Source: Hoyosella sp. YIM 151337 (lineage in GTDB: Bacteria > Actinomycetota > Actinomycetes > Mycobacteriales > Mycobacteriaceae). Taken from it: a stretch of 64,000 nt of DNA. Made by a program: the position numbers and the translations under genes. Where the stretch lies: NCBI RefSeq assembly GCF_026041215.1, contig NZ_JAPEIQ010000023.1:21760-85759 (forward strand). The letters are read 5' to 3'. The notes beneath the pieces were generated by a model. It was not told the origin of the DNA. It did no database searches and saw only the letters and a list, made by a program, of their open reading frames with translations. Positions 25,462-34,110 of this stretch are shown here, one piece after another (within the stretch, counting starts at the first letter, position 1; every line of letters begins with the position of its first letter).

Positions 25462-27224
25462 GCTGGTACACCTTCTTCCTGTGCGCGCCACAGGTGCGCG
25501 TAAAGTCCATCAGCTCGCAGCAAGTCGACGTGGGTGCCCGATTCAGTGACGGTGCCGTCATGCAGCACCACGATCTGGTCGGCCTCACTGATCGTGCGCA
25601 GCCGGTGCGCGATCACGAGGACGGTGCGGCCGCGTGCCAGCACGGAAAGTGCTTCCTGGATCTTGGTTTCGTTTTCGGGGTCGGCGTGTGCAGTGGCCTC
25701 ATCGAGGATGACGATCGGGGCGTCTTGCAGTAACGCACGAGCTATCGTCAGCCGTTGCTTCTCGCCGCCTGAAAGCACGGCCTGATCTCCGAGGAGGGTG
25801 TCATACGCTCCGGGCAGTTCAATGATGCGCTCATGGATGTTCGCAGCTCGTGCCGCGGCTTCGACCTCAGCATGGCTAGCCGATGGCCGTCCGAGCCGGA
25901 TGTTGTCTCTGATCGTTTCGCGCAGAAGAACGACGTCCTGGAAAACCGTCGCTATCTTGGCGAGAAGCTCAGCCGGAGCGATTTCGCGAATGTCGTTCCC
26001 GCCGATGCGAATTGCGCCCGCTGTGACGTCCCAGAACCGCGGAATCAGCGCGGCAACAGTCGATTTCCCAGAACCGGACGGCCCAACAAGCGCGGTGACC
26101 GTCCCCGGTTCCAACCGTAAGCTGATATTCCGGAGTACGGTGGCACCTTCGTCGTACCCGAACGTCACGTCGTCGAAGTGAACGCCGTATCCACTGAGCA
26201 GTTTCGGGTTAGCGGCCACAGGCAGTGACGGTTCAGAAAGCACGCGGTCGACGCTTGTCGCGGCAACCTTGGCCGTCCGGATTGCCCCCAAGAGCTGGCC
26301 GAGCAGCAGTATTCCGGTCGGTAAACCAACACCGACGGCGAGGAACGGGAGCACGTCGGCGACGCTCATCCAGCCCATCGATACGAATGTCATACCCACG
26401 GCGGTGATCCAGACGATGAGCATCGCTGGGGAGAAGAGGAAGTTCATCGCGTTGATGCCACGTCCGGTTGCCGACATCCACAGCAGTCCGATTGTGGTGA
26501 GCTGGTCAGCGGCTCGGTCGAATCGCTTCATCCCATGGCTGCGTTCACCGTATGTCTTAACGACCTCAATGCCGTCGGCGAGTTCGACTGTCGCATCTGC
26601 GAGTTCGGAAAGCGCCCGGTCGTAATCGTCCATGTAGAGTGCGTAGACGCGTTGCATCATGGGCATCACGGCCAGAAAGACGGCGATCACATAGCCGACG
26701 ACCAGGAGCGTGAAACGCCAGTCGATGATCGCCATGTAGACCACTGCAGTGAGTGGGGCTATGACCGCGGAGGTCACGTCACCAATGGTGTGCGCGATAA
26801 TCACGTGCATTCGTTTGACGTCCTGCGAGACCGCCTTCGCGACGGTCGCGGAACCGTTTCTGCGGAACCAGCCGAGCGGCAGCGCTCCCAGGTGTCGTGA
26901 CAGCCGCGCCCGCGTCACATAACGGAACTCAGCGTCCGCGTAGTGACACATCTGCGTCGCGGTCCCGTATAAGAGCAGCCGGGCTAACGCTGCTGCGACA
27001 CCGACTATTGCCCACGCCCACACTGCACTGGCGTCCTGGATGCCGTGCGTGATCAGCGCTCGTCCAATTTCGGCAACCGCGATGAACGGGATCATCGATG
27101 CAACGGCAGATAGCGCAGCCAGAACGCCGCCCGCGATGAGCGAGCGCCGGACCGGGTGCATCAACTTGGCTAGCGCTCCGGGTGTGATGACACTCGACCC
27201 AGAGCGATTCCCAGAATCAGGCAT
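25458..27224 (-). CDS. ABC transporter, fused permease/ATPase, IrtA/YbtP-like
   Basis: 588 residues, partner of the downstream gene. Membrane domain at about 30-320, with LGALPLGWFRRNGSATVAKA. ATPase domain at about 345-580: Walker A GPSGSGKST, signature LSGGEKQR and a Walker B with unusual ending IVILDEATAHAD instead of TAALD. The family is IrtAB/YbtPQ-like, whose members import ferric metallophores. Unlike IrtA of mycobacteria it has no N-terminal siderophore-interacting domain. It overlaps the stop of the binding-protein gene by 8 bases. Confidence 0.87.
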   Translation of the reverse strand: MPDSGNRSGSSVITPGALAKLMHPVRRSLIAGGVLAALSAVASMIPFIAVAEIGRALITHGIQDASAVWAWAIVGVAAALARLLLYGTATQMCHYADAEFRYVTRARLSRHLGALPLGWFRRNGSATVAKAVSQDVKRMHVIIAHTIGDVTSAVIAPLTAVVYMAIIDWRFTLLVVGYVIAVFLAVMPMMQRVYALYMDDYDRALSELADATVELADGIEVVKTYGERSHGMKRFDRAADQLTTIGLLWMSATGRGINAMNFLFSPAMLIVWITAVGMTFVSMGWMSVADVLPFLAVGVGLPTGILLLGQLLGAIRTAKVAATSVDRVLSEPSLPVAANPKLLSGYGVHFDDVTFGYDEGATVLRNISLRLEPGTVTALVGPSGSGKSTVAALIPRFWDVTAGAIRIGGNDIREIAPAELLAKIATVFQDVVLLRETIRDNIRLGRPSASHAEVEAAARAANIHERIIELPGAYDTLLGDQAVLSGGEKQRLTIARALLQDAPIVILDEATAHADPENETKIQEALSVLARGRTVLVIAHRLRTISEADQIVVLHDGTVTESGTHVDLLRADGLYAHLWRAQEEGVPA

Positions 27225-28773
27225 GGTGAGCTTCTCCTAGGTAGGGGTACTTGGCGTGGCCTCGAGTCTCAAGTCCCTGCACGCCGGAGCGCGCCAAGCT
27301 GAGCGTGTCAGCGAGACCCCAAATGACCGTGTTCCCGTCCGTGAACATCCGGTCTTGCACCATGTTCCAGTGACGCTGGCGCTCAGCGTCGTCCGTGGCC
27401 GCCATCGCGGCCGCCAGCGCGTCACAGTATTCAGCGTCGTCGAAGGCCATCGCGGGATCATGCGCATTGAGGCGGCCATATAACACGGCGAGAGGCGCGG
27501 AGGGCGCGGAGAATGCAACACCATTCGCCGCCGCAAGGCCCTCCGACTCGTAGAACTCAGCGAGCCCCACGATTTGAGGCCGTGCCTCCAGCCCGATCTC
27601 CCGCCATTGTTCACAGGCGAGTTCGCTACTCGCATTAAAGCCGCTTTCCCATTCAGCGGTGCGAATAGTCACCGGTGCGTTCGCGGCGCCGGCCGCACGC
27701 ACGAGTTTGCGCGCCTCGTCGAGATTGCGAGGCAGCGGGTCCCGGTCCGAGAAGTACGGGGCACCAGCGCTCACGAGGTCGTTGCCGGGTATGCCGTAGC
27801 CCAGGAAGACTGTGTCGACGAGCGTTTGTCTATCGAGGGCAAGTTTTGCGGCCCGGCGCACACGGGGGTCGTCAAAGGGGGGACGCGTGGTGTTGAGCAC
27901 AAACCCCATGGACGTTCTGTGGCGGGATCCTGCAGTGTCGAGCTCGATATCGGCCGCCGAGATGCCAGCTCGCGCAGTTGTATACGGTATGTCACTGGTG
28001 TAGTCGGCCTGTCCCGAAATGATCGAATTGACCTTCGCTTGCGGGTCGGTGACACTCAGGATGCGGAGTTCTTGGCTTGGCGCGGAACCGCCCCAGTATT
28101 CGTCAAAACGGGTAAGCACTGTTTCCCTGCCCGCAGCAAAGGCCGTCACGCGGAACGGTCCCGTTCCAATCGCAGTTTCTGTGGTGAATGCGCCGGAGCC
28201 GTCTTTCACCATCTTCGCGGGAAACGCAGCAAGCATCGTCGCGGGATCGCCGAGGGGCTGCAATGTGGGTACCCACACGCTGTGTTCGCTGCGGATCTCG
28301 ATGCCCGCCATATCGAAGTAAGCCTGGAGTTCGCTGGGGTACAGACGCTCAGGGGAACTCATGTACTCGAAGCTGTATTTGACGTCTGCCGCCGTGAACG
28401 CACTTCCGTCATGCCAGCGAACATCGTCGCGGAGATTGAGGATGAAGCCACGCGCGCCGGGACTGACGACGACATCACGCGCCAGGCCGGGCAGCGTTTC
28501 GCCCTCGCCAAGAAAAAACAGATTCTCGTATACGACGTCGTTGCGGACGAAGTCGGCAGGTGCTGCCGTGGCGTAGGGATCGAGGGTTTCGCCGGCTCCG
28601 CCGCCCGTGAAAACCGCACGGAATGCTCCGCGGGTTGCCTCGGACGCATCGTTTGGGCCCCGCCCATTGCCCGCAGACGGTGACGCTCCGCATGCGGTGA
28701 GGAGCGCCGTCGTGCCAGCAGCACCGAGCGTCAGCCCGGCGAGCCTCAGCGCATCACGTCTTTTCATGACCAT
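27217..28773 (-). CDS. Family-5 solute-binding lipoprotein (Dpp/Nik/Cnt type)
   Basis: 518 residues. A lipoprotein signal peptide, MKRRDALRLAGLTLGAAGTT then LLTAC, has the lipid-attached Cys near residue 28; the KRR suggests possible Tat export. The remaining sequence is SBP family 5, with NLRDDVRWHDGSAFTAADVK and the peptide-binding core. Such proteins bind peptides, nickel, haem or opine-type metallophores. The start is ATG 28773 with AAGGA about six bases upstream. It heads the leftward operon, while its likely permeases lie in the divergent operon. Confidence 0.88.
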   Translation of the reverse strand: MVMKRRDALRLAGLTLGAAGTTALLTACGASPSAGNGRGPNDASEATRGAFRAVFTGGGAGETLDPYATAAPADFVRNDVVYENLFFLGEGETLPGLARDVVVSPGARGFILNLRDDVRWHDGSAFTAADVKYSFEYMSSPERLYPSELQAYFDMAGIEIRSEHSVWVPTLQPLGDPATMLAAFPAKMVKDGSGAFTTETAIGTGPFRVTAFAAGRETVLTRFDEYWGGSAPSQELRILSVTDPQAKVNSIISGQADYTSDIPYTTARAGISAADIELDTAGSRHRTSMGFVLNTTRPPFDDPRVRRAAKLALDRQTLVDTVFLGYGIPGNDLVSAGAPYFSDRDPLPRNLDEARKLVRAAGAANAPVTIRTAEWESGFNASSELACEQWREIGLEARPQIVGLAEFYESEGLAAANGVAFSAPSAPLAVLYGRLNAHDPAMAFDDAEYCDALAAAMAATDDAERQRHWNMVQDRMFTDGNTVIWGLADTLSLARSGVQGLETRGHAKYPYLGEAHHA

Positions 28774-28781
28774 TCGCCATC

Positions 28782-28819
28782 CTTAGTAGGGTACCCTAAT
28801 GACTTGAACATAGTTCAAG
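28782..28819. promoter_or_regulatory. Two adjacent palindromes in the divergent metallophore promoter
   Basis: Between the leftward binding-protein gene (start 28773) and the rightward permease operon (start 28915) lie two dyads. One is TTAGTAGGGTACCCTAATGA (around 28783-28802), with a perfect GGGTACCC core and CCTAA/TTAG ends resembling an IdeR/DtxR box. The other is CTTGAACATAGTTCAAG (28803-28819), perfect 7-base arms around 3 bases. They are well placed to control both operons. The controlling protein, probably an iron- or zinc-sensor, is not proven. Confidence 0.6.
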
Positions 28820-28914
28820 CTAGACCGCAAGTGCTTCGCGGCCTACACTGAACGCCACTCTATTGGAAACCGTTGTCACTTTGAAGTAGGTGGCTACGCA
28901 TCTAGGACGGTCCC

Positions 28915-29868
28915 ATGATTTGTCTCCTGCTGCTGCGGCGTGCCGCGCTCAATCTTGGCCTTTTGGCAATGTTGAGCATCGCGGTGTTCGCGGGCGTGCA
29001 TGCCCTGCCCGGAGACCCGGTTGTGGCAAGACTGGGGCCAACCGCCTCCGCCGAGCAGATTGACGCGGCAAGATCAGCACTGGGCCTCGATCAGCCTGTT
29101 CTCGTCAGGTATGGCGAGTGGGCGTATGGCTTGGCCCAAGGCAACCTGGGCCATTCGATTACCGGTACCGCGGTTACCGACATCATTGCCGATCGCATTG
29201 GTAACTCGCTCCTGCTGGCTGGTCTGGCGATGCTGCTGCTTATGCCGACGTCCCTGGCGCTAGGCGTGCTCGCCGCCCGGCACCGAAACTCCGGCGCGGA
29301 CCGCGGTATCTCAGCCTCCGCCCTCGTGCTGGTTTCACTGCCTGAGTTTCTGATCGCTACAGGACTCATCGTGGTGTTCGCTATCGCATGGCCGCTGTTT
29401 CCGCCGGTCTCGCTCATCCCGGCGGGCAGTTCGCCGATGCAGCACCCCGCGGCGCTGGTACTGCCCGTTGCCACGCTGTTCCTTGTGGGTCTGGCCTACG
29501 CGACGCGCGTGATCAGGGGAAACTCGGTGGCCGCGTACCAGTCACGCAGTGTCGAATACATGAGACTGTGTGGTGCGCGCGAGTGGCGAATCCTCCGCAG
29601 TGGAGTGCTTCCTGCTGTGCTGCCCACCGCCATTCAGGTCTGGCTTCTTACTGGAGTGGCGCTCGTGGGCGGCGCGGTCCTCGTTGAGCGTGTGTTCAGC
29701 TACCCAGGTGTCGGTGACACGCTCGTGCACGCGACAGTGACGGGTGACCTGCCAGTTGTGCAGGGGCTGACACTGATCCTCGCCGCCGTAATGCTCGCCG
29801 CCCTCACACTGGGTGATATCGCGGTCGTCCTCATGACACCGCGTCTTCGAACGGAACTCGCCACGTGA
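28915..29868 (+). CDS. ABC transporter permease, DppB/CntB type
   Basis: 317 residues, six membrane segments. The typical N-terminus LPGDPV near residue 30 and YATRVIRGNSVAAYQSRSVE (EAA-like loop) identify a DppB/NikB-like permease. ERVFSYPGVGDTLVHA is also diagnostic. The 3' GTGA overlaps the next permease. First gene of a four-gene operon with 4-base overlaps throughout, so translation is coupled. Confidence 0.9.
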   Translation: MICLLLLRRAALNLGLLAMLSIAVFAGVHALPGDPVVARLGPTASAEQIDAARSALGLDQPVLVRYGEWAYGLAQGNLGHSITGTAVTDIIADRIGNSLLLAGLAMLLLMPTSLALGVLAARHRNSGADRGISASALVLVSLPEFLIATGLIVVFAIAWPLFPPVSLIPAGSSPMQHPAALVLPVATLFLVGLAYATRVIRGNSVAAYQSRSVEYMRLCGAREWRILRSGVLPAVLPTAIQVWLLTGVALVGGAVLVERVFSYPGVGDTLVHATVTGDLPVVQGLTLILAAVMLAALTLGDIAVVLMTPRLRTELAT

Positions 29869-30659
29869 AAGCTCGATATGTTGCATTGGCACTAGTCACT
29901 GCGGGTTCGCTGTTTATTCTCGCAGGCCCTATGCTGGCGCCGCACGCGCCGGACGTCACCGTAGGGCCCGCATACAGCCCGCCGGGCGAGGCCGGACTTC
30001 TCGGAACCGACCATCTCGGGCGTGATATCACCTCTCGAATGTTGCACGGCGGATCGTCGGTGATAGCGACCAGTGTCCTTGCCGCCCTCGGGGGAACTGT
30101 CACGGGGGCTGCCATTGGACTGACCGCCGCGCTGTCGCTGACTGGGCGGCGGTGGCTCGAGGCATTCCTCATGCGCCCGGTTGACGCAGTGGCCGCAGTA
30201 CCGCCGATAGTCCTGTTGCTGCTCGTGCTGACCGCGATGCCGGATCGGGCGGGTCTGATACTCGCGGTCGTCGTTATCACGGCACCATTGTCAGCCCGTG
30301 TGATCCGCGCGGCCGCGGTCCAGACTGCGGGACGCACCCACGTCGAGAGCGCGGTCGCGCGGGGGGAGAAGTGGTACTGGCTGGCGGGGCGTGAAGTCTT
30401 GCCGCTTATCGCCGGCACCGTGGCGGCTGATCTTGGCATCCGCTTTGTGGCAGCCATCTATGTTGTCACTGCTGCCGGGTTCCTGGGAGTAACTGCCGGG
30501 CCCGACAATTGGGGCAGGCTCATCGCAGATACGCTGCCAGGCGCTGCGCTTCAGCCGTGGGCTCTCATCGCACCAGTCAGCGCTATAGCGGTGATCACCG
30601 TAGCGGTCAATCTGATCGCTGACCGAGTGTTACACGACGCTCGGGGCGTGCTCGCATGA
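29865..30659 (+). CDS. ABC transporter permease, DppC/CntC type
   Basis: 264 residues. The N-terminal signal-like helix (LALVTAGSLFILAGPMLA) leads into GLLGTDHLGRDITSRMLHGG, the classic DppC motif, then five further hydrophobic segments. The EAA loop is HVESAVARGEKWYWLAGREV. Pairs with the upstream permease to form the channel. Starts at GTG 29865 overlapping the previous stop and ends in ATGA with the ATPase gene. Confidence 0.9.
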   Translation: MKARYVALALVTAGSLFILAGPMLAPHAPDVTVGPAYSPPGEAGLLGTDHLGRDITSRMLHGGSSVIATSVLAALGGTVTGAAIGLTAALSLTGRRWLEAFLMRPVDAVAAVPPIVLLLLVLTAMPDRAGLILAVVVITAPLSARVIRAAAVQTAGRTHVESAVARGEKWYWLAGREVLPLIAGTVAADLGIRFVAAIYVVTAAGFLGVTAGPDNWGRLIADTLPGAALQPWALIAPVSAIAVITVAVNLIADRVLHDARGVLA

Positions 30660-32098
30660 GCCACATCATAGAGCTGCGGGGCCTGACCATCACGTCATCT
30701 GATGGGCCGATCATCAGCGACGTCACCTTTGCTGTCGGTCCGGGCGAATGCGTGGCACTCACGGGGCCATCCGGTTCGGGGAAGTCCACTATTGCGCTTG
30801 CGACGCTCGGACACACGTCTCCAGGCCTGCGTGTAAGCGGCGGACGCGTGTTGGTCCGCGGTGCGGATGTACTGCCGGAACCGCCAAGCTGGCTGCGCGG
30901 CAGAACTGTTGGGTACGTGCCACAGGACCCGGGCCCGGCACTGAATCCGTACGTTCGTGTGCGCACCACCCTCCTGGAGGCGCTGCGTCACCGTCCGCCG
31001 CGTCGCAAACGAAAGCAATCCGTAGCGTCCATGCTCGACAGGGTCGGCTTGCCGACCGAATTAGCCCGCAGGTATCCACACCAATTGTCAGGCGGCCAGC
31101 AGCAGCGCATCCTCATCGCTGCCGCACTCGCCGCCGAACCTGAGGTTCTCGTGCTGGACGAGCCGCTCACCGCACTCGATCCCGCGACAACGCGAGGCAT
31201 ACTCAACCTCCTACGGGAGGTACGCGACTCTGGGGTCGCGCTGGTTCTCATCAGCCATGACCACGACGCCGTGAACCTGATTGCCGACCGTCGATATCAG
31301 GTCTGCGCAGGCAGGGTCAGCGCAAGTCGGGGCCCACTACCTCGGTCGGTGCCGGCCCCGCCCCCAAGGGACGGGCACCAACCCGTCGTACTGACAGTTA
31401 GCGGTATATCGGCGCGCCATCAGCGCGGTGAGCCACTCTTCGCGCGGCAATCAATTTCCGTCAGAAAGGGCGAGAGCGTCGCGCTTCTCGGCCGTTCAGG
31501 CAGCGGTAAGACAACGTTTGCGCGGTGCATCGCAGGCTTCCATGTGCCCTTCGAGGGCGTCTTGAGGTTGTCCGATGGCGAACCCGTTCCGTGGCGCATC
31601 CAGGATCGGGACCGGGATCACAAGGTTGCGATACAGATGGTTTCGCAGAGTCCCGCCGAGGCACTTCACCCACACCAAAGCGTGCGGACAGCACTCGCCC
31701 GGCCGCTGTGGACACTGCACCGCGTTCGGGCGACAGAAGAACACATCACCCGGCTTCTCGGCGCTGTTGCTTTGCCGGGCTCATTCGGGAATCGGCTACC
31801 GGGCGAATTATCCGGGGGGCAGCGGCAACGAGTCGTCCTCGCTCGCGCGCTCGCCGCCAGGCCCAGCGTTTTGATTTGTGACGAGGTGACCGCCGCGCTC
31901 GACACTGACACTCGTGCAGAAGTACTCGCCCTCATTGGCGATTTGCAAGCGCGCGAGAACCTGGCCGTAATCCACATCACTCACGATGAATCCGTCGCAT
32001 CCCATTCCCAGCGAACGCTCACTCTTGCTGACGGCGCGTTCGCAGCGTCGCCACACTCAGGGGCCCGCCTCGCATACGCAGGGAGAAATCTGTTATGA
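30656..32098 (+). CDS. ABC transporter, double ATPase (DppD-DppF fused)
   Basis: 480 residues with two complete ABC domains in one chain. The first (1-215) has Walker A GPSGSGKST, signature LSGGQQQR, Walker B VLVLDEPLTALD. The second (about 240-475) has Walker A GRSGSGKTT, signature LSGGQRQR, Walker B VLICDEVTAALD. Most Dpp/Nik/Cnt systems use two separate ATPases (D and F), so this is a fusion of both. It energises the permeases encoded just upstream. Overlaps neighbours by ATGA at both ends. Confidence 0.9.
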   Translation: MSHIIELRGLTITSSDGPIISDVTFAVGPGECVALTGPSGSGKSTIALATLGHTSPGLRVSGGRVLVRGADVLPEPPSWLRGRTVGYVPQDPGPALNPYVRVRTTLLEALRHRPPRRKRKQSVASMLDRVGLPTELARRYPHQLSGGQQQRILIAAALAAEPEVLVLDEPLTALDPATTRGILNLLREVRDSGVALVLISHDHDAVNLIADRRYQVCAGRVSASRGPLPRSVPAPPPRDGHQPVVLTVSGISARHQRGEPLFARQSISVRKGESVALLGRSGSGKTTFARCIAGFHVPFEGVLRLSDGEPVPWRIQDRDRDHKVAIQMVSQSPAEALHPHQSVRTALARPLWTLHRVRATEEHITRLLGAVALPGSFGNRLPGELSGGQRQRVVLARALAARPSVLICDEVTAALDTDTRAEVLALIGDLQARENLAVIHITHDESVASHSQRTLTLADGAFAASPHSGARLAYAGRNLL

Positions 32099-33369
32099 CA
32101 CCCACATTCCGTCGGCTATTGATCGTACTGCTCGCCGGTTTCACGGCGCATCAGATGTTGGTTCCGCTCGTTGCACCGCTCGCGCGTGCGCTGGTTCTCA
32201 CTGAGACCCAGATGGGCCTTGTAGTGTCGGTCTCGGCCCTCTCGCTCGCCGCATCTAGCCCGCTCTGGGGCCGTGCGCTCGACGCATCCGGACCGACGGC
32301 CGTACTTGTGAGCGGATTATCCTGCGCCACAATCGGGCTGGCGGGTTTCGCGGCCGCTGTGTACGCGGGTCTCCACCAGGGTCTTGAGCCTACGATGGTG
32401 CTGACCATCATGCTCGTCACGCGGAGCGTGCTATTCGGGGCCGGAATCGCCGCACTGCCAGTGGTCGCCATCGCGGCTGCCACTGCGTCCGCACGGGATC
32501 AGGTCCAGCGGACCAAGTCCATTGGCTACGTCGGTGCCGCGCAGGGTCTCTCGCTAGTTCTGGGGCCTGCGGCGGGCGGCGCGCTCGCTGTGGCTACGTT
32601 GATGGCACCGCTTATCGTTTCACCAATCGTCCTTGCGCTGCTCGGTGTGTGGGTGGCGGGCCGCGTGCGCCCAGACGTACGCGCCGGACAGGCCGATACA
32701 GTGCCACGCGAGCGTCTCCGGCCCTGGGACACGAGAGTGTCCGCCGCACTAAGTATCGCGTTTCTCTTATACCTGTCCCTAGCTCTGATCCAGGTAGTTA
32801 TCGGCTTTCTGATTGCCGATCGCCTCCAACTTGGCCCGGAACAGACCGCTGGCGCGGTGGGAATCGCGCTCTTCCTGACGGGTGTCGTGCTCGTCGCCAC
32901 GCAGGGTGCGCTTGTACCGCGGTTAAGCTGGCCCGCGTTGCGGCTCGTTCACGTCGGGACACCGATCGTGGTCGCGTCGTTCATGCTGCTGCTGGCAGCC
33001 GGGCAACTATGGTCTATCACTGCAGCCTTCATGTTTCTCGCGCTCGGCCTCGGGCTCGCTATTCCGGGTTTCACGGTGCTGCCAACGCTAGCGGTCGGCG
33101 AACGCCAGGCAGGCGCTGTAGCTGGCTTGATCACTGCGACGACCGGGCTCACCTTTGTTATCGGCCCGGTCGCGGGCACAGCGCTGTACGAAGTGAGCGA
33201 GTATGCGCCTATTGCGGCATCAGTCGGTGCGGCAACGGCGGCTGGCATCATTGCCTTTTCGTCCCCCGCGCTGCGTGAGGCTAAAGGATCGAATGGTGGC
33301 GAAAGCCCCGCCCCGCGTGAAGCCTCAATGCGCCAGAACGGGAAGGGGACCCGGTTCGAACAGGATTGA
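32095..33369 (+). CDS. MFS transporter in the metallophore operon (possible CntE-like exporter)
   Basis: 424 residues with about 12 membrane segments. The motif-A loop is LWGRALDASGPTAVLVSG, and ARDQVQRTKSIGYVGAAQG precedes segment 5. The gene is translationally coupled to the Dpp-like ATPase. In staphylopine-type loci a peptide-type importer (cntA-F) sits beside an MFS metallophore exporter (cntE), and by position this gene may play that role. No metallophore synthesis genes are visible in the window, so the assignment is an inference. Confidence 0.8.
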   Translation: MTPTFRRLLIVLLAGFTAHQMLVPLVAPLARALVLTETQMGLVVSVSALSLAASSPLWGRALDASGPTAVLVSGLSCATIGLAGFAAAVYAGLHQGLEPTMVLTIMLVTRSVLFGAGIAALPVVAIAAATASARDQVQRTKSIGYVGAAQGLSLVLGPAAGGALAVATLMAPLIVSPIVLALLGVWVAGRVRPDVRAGQADTVPRERLRPWDTRVSAALSIAFLLYLSLALIQVVIGFLIADRLQLGPEQTAGAVGIALFLTGVVLVATQGALVPRLSWPALRLVHVGTPIVVASFMLLLAAGQLWSITAAFMFLALGLGLAIPGFTVLPTLAVGERQAGAVAGLITATTGLTFVIGPVAGTALYEVSEYAPIAASVGAATAAGIIAFSSPALREAKGSNGGESPAPREASMRQNGKGTRFEQD

Positions 33370-34110
33370 CAGTCGTCCCTTGACCTCGTCGACCACAACT
33401 TCGGCGCAGACGTTGTAGACGGCGGCGATCAACTCAGACGTCAGGACGTCGGCGGGCTTGCCGCCGGCGACAACTCGCCCATCCTTGAGCACGACCACAT
33501 GGTCACAGAACATGGCCGCAAGGTTGAGGTCGTGCAGCGCAATGACGCTCGTGACGGGCAGCCGACTGACGAGCGCGAGCAACTCCAATTGATGGTGGAT
33601 GTCGAGGTGGTTAGTCGGCTCGTCCAATAACAGCTCACGCGGGTTCTGCGCGAGAGCACGGGCGATCTGAACCCGCTGCTTCTCACCGCCGGACAGCGTG
33701 TGCCACAACCGATCCGCCTTCGCAGTGAGGCCCGTGTGCCCAAGTGCGGCGCTCACAGCAGCGTCGTCGCTAGCCGGGTTACCACCGAACGTTCCGCGGT
33801 GCGGGATTCGTCCAAGACGCACAACATCGCGGACCGCAATGTCGACTTCCGTGTCCACTTGCTGACTCACCACTGCGACCGCACGGGCAATGTCTTTGCG
33901 CCGCAACGTCGCTAGGTCGTTGCCGTCGAGTGTCACGACTCCGGTGGTTGGGCTAACGACGCCGTTGAGGAGACGCAGGAGTGAGGACTTGCCGGACCCA
34001 TTGGGTCCGAGCAGGCCTACTGACGCACCTTGTGCCGGCGTGACTGTCACGCCGTCGACAACCAGAGACCCGCCACGATTCCAGGTGACATTTTCGGCGT
34101 GCAGTGTCAC
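33325..34110 (-). CDS. Iron-siderophore ABC transporter, ATP-binding protein (FecE/FepC type)
   Basis: 261 residues. Walker A GPNGSGKSSLLRL near 35, signature LSGGEKQR near 135, Walker B LLLDEPTNHLD, H-loop ALHDLNLAAMFCDH. Energises the permease encoded upstream. Start at GTG 34110, whose GTGA overlaps the permease stop; the longer frame to 34230 lies within the permease gene. The 3' end overlaps the converging MFS gene by 45 bases. Confidence 0.9.
   Translation of the reverse strand: MTLHAENVTWNRGGSLVVDGVTVTPAQGASVGLLGPNGSGKSSLLRLLNGVVSPTTGVVTLDGNDLATLRRKDIARAVAVVSQQVDTEVDIAVRDVVRLGRIPHRGTFGGNPASDDAAVSAALGHTGLTAKADRLWHTLSGGEKQRVQIARALAQNPRELLLDEPTNHLDIHHQLELLALVSRLPVTSVIALHDLNLAAMFCDHVVVLKDGRVVAGGKPADVLTSELIAAVYNVCAEVVVDEVKGRLSILFEPGPLPVLAH

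Noticed and set aside
28803..28819. LexA (SOS) box
   Set aside because: GAAC and GTTC halves are present, but the spacer is 3 bases instead of the 4 used by actinobacterial LexA, and the neighbours are transport genes.
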